DNA from: CAZGSV01 sp964528605
GTDB lineage: Bacteria; Armatimonadota; Zipacnadia; CAZGSV01
Assembly: GCA_964528605.1 (NCBI GenBank)
Contig: CAZGSV010000064.1
Coordinates: forward strand, 1 to 18,835
Reading direction: 5' to 3'
Length of the DNA stretch: 18,835 bases
Positions 14,568-18,835 of the stretch are shown in pieces. The translations under genes were made by a program, and so were the position numbers. The notes beneath the pieces are model-generated. The model was not told the DNA's origin and did no database searches. It was given only the letters and a program-made list of their open reading frames with translations. Within the stretch, counting starts at the first letter, position 1. The number at the start of each line of letters is the position of its first letter.

Positions 14568-15031
14568 AATGCGCGGAGGTTGCGCGGCTGCTCCATGCCT
14601 ACGTCGCCGGCTCGTTGGAGCCGAGCCTGGCGGAGGAAGTCCGGGAGCATCTCGGGGGCTGCGCTCGCTGTGGCGAGGAAGTCGCGCTCGAACAGGCGAT
14701 CGCGCGCGGGCTGCAAGAGTTCCCCGCGCTCGAGCCGTCGGGGCTGTTCGCGCGGCGGACGCTTGAGCGGCTGGCGCAAGCCCGCAAGCCTGCCGGGCCT
14801 CCCGCTCCCGGGAACGGCCTCGGCCGCCTGATCCTCGACGGCCTGGTGCCGGCGCTCGCGGCGGCGGTGCTGCTGATGTGGCTGGGAATCACGGGGCCCC
14901 GGCCTACATTGCGCCCCACGCACGACGAGATTCAGAGCATCATGGCGACGCTTCCGGCGCCCCCGGTGGACGCCGACAGGTTACTGCGAGAGGCAGGAGT
15001 TGAGGGATGGGCAAGCGAACTGCCGCGATAG
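14564..15031 (+). CDS. zinc-finger anti-sigma factor, single membrane segment
   Basis: A 155-residue protein. The N-terminus has the anti-sigma zinc-finger pattern: Cys 3, then His 29, Cys 33 and Cys 36 in EHLGGCARC, after the typical VARLLHAYVAGSL. Members of this family hold the partner ECF sigma factor inactive on the cytoplasmic side until a signal arrives. One hydrophobic segment (about 91-110) would cross the inner membrane, leaving a short 45-residue outer part, smaller than in many relatives. It overlaps the sigma gene by 4 bases (ATGA) and the next gene by 25 bases, which points to tight translational coupling of all three. Confidence 0.88.
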   Translation: MKCAEVARLLHAYVAGSLEPSLAEEVREHLGGCARCGEEVALEQAIARGLQEFPALEPSGLFARRTLERLAQARKPAGPPAPGNGLGRLILDGLVPALAAAVLLMWLGITGPRPTLRPTHDEIQSIMATLPAPPVDADRLLREAGVEGWASELPR

Positions 15032-16827
15032 TCCTGGCACTGGCCGCGCTAGGGGTCATCTGGGCGACTCGGTGGCTGCTGCTGTGGGAGTTTGCGCTCG
15101 CCTTCCACCCGCCCAAGACCACTTGGCTGGTGGAGGGGAGCATCCCGGCGGACAAGATGGACTGGCAAGACCACCTGGCCCTCGCCGTGGCCGCAGGTCC
15201 GCCGTGGGAGAGCGGTCGGCCGCGAGCGAACGGCTTTCGGGAGGACGTAGACCGCAGGCTCAAACACGTTCAGGAGGCGCTGGAGACGTGCCTCCCCCAG
15301 AAGAGGCCGGTGCTGAACGCAGTTGCGGTGGGGTGGGACAACCGGTTGGCGCACGGCCTGCCGAGACTCGACCCGCAGGGGAAAGAAACGAGAGAAGAGG
15401 AGCGCCGGAAGTGGAATGAAGAGGTCAAGAGCCCCGAGTCTCAGGCCGGCTTCACAAGACTCGCGCAGGCCGCGCTCAAAGCGCAGCAAGCCGAACCGGA
15501 CAATGGGTACTTGGACATGGCGCTGGCGTACGCAGCCTTCGGCCGCGAAGACGACGAGGCGGGAATGCGCTACTTGCTGGTAGCGGCGACCAAGCCGTTC
15601 CGCACCTACTACCGGGAGTGCCTGAACGCGGTGCGTCGCGCCATGATACGCGCGCGGGCGTTCCCTATTCAAGATCCCCTCTTCTGCTATCTCGGGGAGG
15701 ATATCGTCAACCAGCCGAGCCTGCTAGGAGTAATCAGCCTGGACCGCTACGCGAGCCATCTCGCGCTCACCTACGCGCGGGCGGGTGAACTGGACAAGGC
15801 CGAGCGGCTTCTGCGGGCCCTGCTCGCAGTCGGGGAGAGGATGCAGGAGGGCGCCTCCCTGAACGTGGACCGTTGGGTCGGGAGGGCCACGATGTCGCAT
15901 GCCCTACTCGCCTATCGTGAGATCACGATCCGGTATCGCAACGCCGATGAGGCGGTCAAGGTCTCTCAGAAGGTGGACCAGTTCTGGACGGGATCCGGTA
16001 GCGCTCATCGCTGGCCCGATTCTTCCGCGCTCGAGGCCGGCATTGACTACTGGGGCGTTCTAGGCGTGCCTCTCTTGCGGGCCTCGGTCGGCATGATCCG
16101 CCTCCTCCCGGTGGTGATCATCCTGCTGATCGTGTTGCGGTTGAGCGCGGCGCAGTCCGGCGGAGGAATCGCGGAACCCCCTTCCGGCACCAGGCTGACG
16201 CTGTTGGTAGCGCTGGCGCCGCCGCTGCTGCTGATAGCGATGTGGCCCGGCCCTATTGGGTCTGTGCGTGATTGGCCCGCGATGGTGCCGCCGCTACGCA
16301 CACAGGCGGGCTTTCTGTGGACGTTGGGGTTCCTCGCGCTTGTCGCCAGGTTGGGTGTGCCGGACGTGCGGGGGGTCGCTAGGCGCTCCGGCGTTTTACG
16401 GGTTCTGCTGGCGGTTTTGGGCACATCGTGCGTTTGCGGGGGGGCGCTAGTGCTCTTGTCGTTGTCGCCGTACTTCGGAGCTGATGGCGCGGGGACGGAC
16501 GTAATTCTGCCGTACGGGTTGCTGGGCTTGGCATTGCTTGGTGTCGGCATTGCGGCCTTGGGCGCGTCACTGCCAACCGGCGTCGGGGCGCTGCCGGATG
16601 CCCGTGGCGAGCCGGATGCGGCGCCGGAGAAGGAACCGCGGACAGGGCGGCAAATGGCGGGGCTGCTCTACTGGCTGCTCGCCCGAACCCTGGTCGCGGG
16701 GCTGGGCTTGGTCTTCTTCGTGTTGTTATTCCACTTTGTCTTCCTGGTGTGGCTGGGTGGGTCGGCGGCGCAGCACGTGGCGGCTCTGGAAGGTTCAACG
16801 ACCCCGATAGTGCGGTTCGAGTTCTGA
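15007..16827 (+). CDS. large membrane protein of the sigma/anti-sigma operon, unknown function
   Basis: A 606-residue protein I do not recognise. It starts with one hydrophobic segment (about 5-27), then a hydrophilic region of roughly 330 residues rich in helical, TPR-like stretches such as YARAGELDKAERLLRAL. The C-terminal 250 residues hold about six membrane segments, ending in a long hydrophobic stretch (about 550-583). With the first helix acting as an export signal or anchor, the helical region would lie outside the cytoplasmic membrane and could sense the envelope or bind partners. The ATG has GAGGG directly upstream, and the frame begins 25 bases inside the anti-sigma gene, so it is very likely part of the same regulatory unit. 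A sensor or target role is inference only. Confidence 0.75.
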   Translation: MGKRTAAIVLALAALGVIWATRWLLLWEFALAFHPPKTTWLVEGSIPADKMDWQDHLALAVAAGPPWESGRPRANGFREDVDRRLKHVQEALETCLPQKRPVLNAVAVGWDNRLAHGLPRLDPQGKETREEERRKWNEEVKSPESQAGFTRLAQAALKAQQAEPDNGYLDMALAYAAFGREDDEAGMRYLLVAATKPFRTYYRECLNAVRRAMIRARAFPIQDPLFCYLGEDIVNQPSLLGVISLDRYASHLALTYARAGELDKAERLLRALLAVGERMQEGASLNVDRWVGRATMSHALLAYREITIRYRNADEAVKVSQKVDQFWTGSGSAHRWPDSSALEAGIDYWGVLGVPLLRASVGMIRLLPVVIILLIVLRLSAAQSGGGIAEPPSGTRLTLLVALAPPLLLIAMWPGPIGSVRDWPAMVPPLRTQAGFLWTLGFLALVARLGVPDVRGVARRSGVLRVLLAVLGTSCVCGGALVLLSLSPYFGADGAGTDVILPYGLLGLALLGVGIAALGASLPTGVGALPDARGEPDAAPEKEPRTGRQMAGLLYWLLARTLVAGLGLVFFVLLFHFVFLVWLGGSAAQHVAALEGSTTPIVRFEF

Positions 16828-16845
16828 GCGGGGCCCTTGCGCTAG

Positions 16846-17049
16846 GTGGCCGCCCGGCCCCGGTCGGACTGGGCTGGGGTGGCGCGGACCTTCGCCTGGC
16901 TGACGGCACGGCTGCTGGTCGCGTGCGTGGCCCTGGTTTTTCTTGGGCTGCTATTCCACGCCGTCTTCGTGTTGTGGACCGGTGGCCAGCACCCCGGCGT
17001 CCTGCCGCCGGGTCACGCGCCGTACCCCATCATCAAGCCCGGGGGATAG
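16846..17049 (+). CDS. small membrane protein duplicating the end of the preceding gene
   Basis: A 67-residue frame with one hydrophobic segment. Its LLVACVALVFLGLLFH and following VLWTGG match LVAGLGLVFFVLLFHF and LVWLGG at the C-terminus of the upstream 606-residue protein, and the DNA (16891-16986 against 16666-16761) is also visibly similar. It looks like a partial tandem duplication. The GTG at 16846 has no good ribosome binding site; GTG 16879 is an alternative. It could be a real small protein translated by reinitiation 18 bases after the previous stop, or a remnant. Confidence 0.4.
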   Translation: MAARPRSDWAGVARTFAWLTARLLVACVALVFLGLLFHAVFVLWTGGQHPGVLPPGHAPYPIIKPGG

Positions 17050-17114
17050 GCCTTGCCATGCCTCCCAACCCGCCCCCACCTGTGCGCGGGTATGGGACGC
17101 GCGCCCGCGAGCGC

Positions 17115-17144
17115 CGTAGGGGCGTACTGCCGTACGCCCCTACG
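17115..17144. repeat. perfect 13-bp hairpin between convergent genes
   Basis: CGTAGGGGCGTAC (17115-17127), loop TGCC, then its exact inverted copy (17132-17144). It lies 66 bases after the last plus-strand frame and 17 bases before the end of the minus-strand gene. It may act as a two-way transcription barrier, but without a T-run on either side it is better described as the best copy of the dispersed CGTAGGG palindrome family. Confidence 0.75.
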
Positions 17145-17161
17145 GAAGGACCGCCAGTGCG

Positions 17162-18835
17162 CTAGCGCAGACGGTATCCGTACATGACGGGCGAGGAATC
17201 GGCCGACCAGGCGCCACCGCCGCGCAACTCCGTGGTGGACTCGCACCCGACGGCGCAGTCGATCGTCTGCCCCAAGGACATGATCGGCTTGTTGTCCTGA
17301 TCCTGTAGGAACCCGGGCAGGTAGGCTGCGACCTCGACCTCGCTCCCGTCCGGGGATATCGCCATCACCACGTCCGCGCTCGTGCCCTCGACCTCGTCAG
17401 CCGTGAGGTACAACTGCCCCCCCCTGGAGACGTACTCCACCTTGTAGCGGTCCCGCGGCCGTCCCTGCTCGTCCTCGCGCGCGTAAAAGGAAGGACCGAG
17501 CCGCACCCTCCCCGACAGCACCTGCTCGTCGCCGCCAGCGCCCGTGAAACCCCAGAAGGTCTTAACGAAGCGCCCGGCGACGAATTCGAACTGCACCTCG
17601 GAGTCGTCGCCGAGGTCAATGCCGAAGTAGCAGTCGTCGTCGCGAGTGGGGATATAGCCGGTGCCGGGGTTCCGGTCCACGTCCATGTAGACGTACCAGT
17701 AGCAGCGGCCCGGCTTGCCGGTGGCGGGGTCAATGCCGGTGTTGCCGTGTTTGCCCGCGACGCGCGAGTAGAAGTAGAGGTGGGTGTCGTCGTTGGCGAC
17801 CTTGAACTCGAGCAAGTCGGTGTCGGGGTTGTAGTCGAGGTAGGCCACCTGGTCGCCGCGGGGGTCGCTGACGCCGGGCACGTTGCGCCAGTCGTCGAAG
17901 AGGCCGTCCAAGGCCATCTGCGGGCGGGGGGGCTCTGCGGCGGCGCGCGAGCGCTGTACAGTGGCCAGCAGGACTAGGCGACCTTCAGAGGTCAGGACGG
18001 TGTCGGCGAACTGGCCTTGGAAGCGGAGGATGGTGGCGTGTGGGCCGCCGGCCTGAACGCAGCCGCCGCTGACTTGTGGGGCGTAGCCAGGCTCCGCGGC
18101 GACCAGACTCTCGGCGTCAGCGACCGCACTGGCCACGAGCACATCCTGGTCGCCGGTCTTGAACATGAGCGCAAACTGCCGCCGCCCCCCCGTCAGCCAC
18201 TCCTCTATTCGCCAAGTGCCCTGCGCTTGTCCGCCTTCCGGAAGCCACAACTGCAACGGCAGGAACGAGGAGGCGGACTCGGAGACGGCTTTGCCCCCAG
18301 TGGGCTCGAGCATCAGAAGGCGAAACTGGAACGGATCGAAGATGAGGCGTTCGCGGTCGAGGCCGAGGACGGCGAACCGCTCCTTCGGAAAATAGGGACT
18401 GTAACCCATTTTCGGGGCTCCGCCCTCCCCTGGCCCCCCCCGGCCACCCGAGGATGGGTTGCTGTCCCCATTTTCCGTCATGCGTCCCAACTCATCTATC
18501 TCCGCCACCGGCCTCTCGCACAGACCCGCCGAGTAGCCGCCGACAATCACGCGCTCGCCCTCCTGATAGAGGCGCGCGTCCCACACCGGCAGCGCCCGGT
18601 TCGCCGCGCCGTAGGTGCGCTCGCGGATGACCTCAACGTCGGTGTACACGGCCTTTGCATCTCGCGCGATGGTCAGGCCGCGCGCCGGGCTGTCCTCTTT
18701 GACCTGCACCGCGTCGGAGGGGTAGGCGGCCTTGAAGACGATCCGCCACTGGTAGCGCTCGTCCCACGGCGTCAGTCCGTGCGCGCGCAGGAAGGCGCCG
18801 TAGGTCCGCTGGCCGTCAAGATCGCGGTAGAGCGC
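17162..18835 (-). CDS. large protein with CBM9/DOMON-like domain (5' end outside window)
   Basis: The frame is open from the right edge to the TAG at 17164-17162, giving 557 visible residues; the start lies outside. The first stretches (YRDLDGQRTYGAFLRAHGL) are not recognised. The middle part, from LDGLFDDWRNVPGVSDPRGD through NDDTHLYFYSRVAG and YVYMDVDRNPGTGY, follows the pattern of carbohydrate-binding module family 9 / DOMON-like beta-sandwich domains, which bind sugars or heme in extracellular proteins. Many Asp and Gly residues in the loops (TRDDDCYFGIDLGDDSE) may bind metal. It is probably exported, but the N-terminus that would show this is missing. A 31-codon, Gly/Pro-rich in-frame insertion, from TENGDSNPSS to YSPYFP, is encoded by the repeat at 18386-18477. 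No enzymatic domain is recognised. Confidence 0.75.
   Translation of the reverse strand, partial: ALYRDLDGQRTYGAFLRAHGLTPWDERYQWRIVFKAAYPSDAVQVKEDSPARGLTIARDAKAVYTDVEVIRERTYGAANRALPVWDARLYQEGERVIVGGYSAGLCERPVAEIDELGRMTENGDSNPSSGGRGGPGEGGAPKMGYSPYFPKERFAVLGLDRERLIFDPFQFRLLMLEPTGGKAVSESASSFLPLQLWLPEGGQAQGTWRIEEWLTGGRRQFALMFKTGDQDVLVASAVADAESLVAAEPGYAPQVSGGCVQAGGPHATILRFQGQFADTVLTSEGRLVLLATVQRSRAAAEPPRPQMALDGLFDDWRNVPGVSDPRGDQVAYLDYNPDTDLLEFKVANDDTHLYFYSRVAGKHGNTGIDPATGKPGRCYWYVYMDVDRNPGTGYIPTRDDDCYFGIDLGDDSEVQFEFVAGRFVKTFWGFTGAGGDEQVLSGRVRLGPSFYAREDEQGRPRDRYKVEYVSRGGQLYLTADEVEGTSADVVMAISPDGSEVEVAAYLPGFLQDQDNKPIMSLGQTIDCAVGCESTTELRGGGAWSADSSPVMYGYRLR
18386..18477. repeat. 92-bp inverted repeat of the TGGGGACAGCAACC family inside a coding sequence
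   Basis: The left arm (18386-18407) and right arm (18456-18477) are inverted copies over 22 bases with three mismatches. GGGGCTCCGCCC follows the left arm, as it precedes the copy at 1884. The element sits within the minus-strand CBM9-like gene. Taken as 93 bases (18386-18478) it equals 31 codons and keeps the frame open. Confidence 0.75.

Noticed and set aside
17115..17144. Intrinsic transcription terminator
   Set aside because: The stem is strong but there is no U-tract on either strand, and the sequence matches a dispersed repeat family.

Overview
The window is a high-GC (by eye roughly two thirds G+C) bacterial chromosomal segment with short gene spacing, ATGA stop/start overlaps and heavy codon bias toward G/C in third positions. 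Nothing fixes the taxon. The mix of an ECF sigma/anti-sigma pair, NuoL/M/N-like membrane subunits, a probable CBM9-type domain protein and many short palindromic repeats fits a poorly characterised environmental lineage with a GC-rich genome; this is inference only. I see no tRNA, rRNA, CRISPR array, integrase or transposase gene.

Layout: (1) 1-403, minus: the start of a RfaE2/HldE-type nucleotidyltransferase with an unusual N-terminal membrane segment, running off the left edge. (2) 404-862: a gene-free stretch packed with hairpins. (3) 863-1810: a PfkB sugar kinase. (4) 1811-2176: gene-free, with three palindromic elements. (5) 2177-3990: a secreted or anchored NodB-type polysaccharide deacetylase overlapping miaA. 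(6) 4075-8943: three consecutive genes for NuoL-, NuoM- and NuoN-like antiporter subunits, with no other complex I genes in view and with several normally conserved charged membrane residues replaced. (7) 8974-10266, minus: an MFS transporter convergent with the trio. (8) 10425-11196: a nucleotidyltransferase-fold protein plus a small basic protein, overlapping. (9) 11267-13633: a PcrA/UvrD helicase whose interdomain linker is made of palindromic DNA. (10) 13634-14030: a gene-free control region with an 81-bp inverted repeat, a 12-unit degenerate 7-bp tandem repeat and a sigma70-like promoter. (11) 14031-17049: an ECF sigma factor, a zinc-finger anti-sigma factor, a large membrane protein and a small protein duplicating that protein's last membrane segment. 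(12) 17162-18835, minus: a large protein with a CBM9/DOMON-like domain, 5' end outside the window, carrying a 31-codon in-frame palindromic insertion.

The functional units are: the deacetylase-miaA pair (probably only co-transcribed), the NuoLMN-like trio (probably one membrane assembly or an accessory to complex I elsewhere), the nucleotidyltransferase/small-protein pair, and the sigma/anti-sigma/membrane-protein operon (probable envelope signalling). The strongest cross-window signal is the set of short palindromic repeat families, which occur between genes and also inside two coding sequences while keeping them open.
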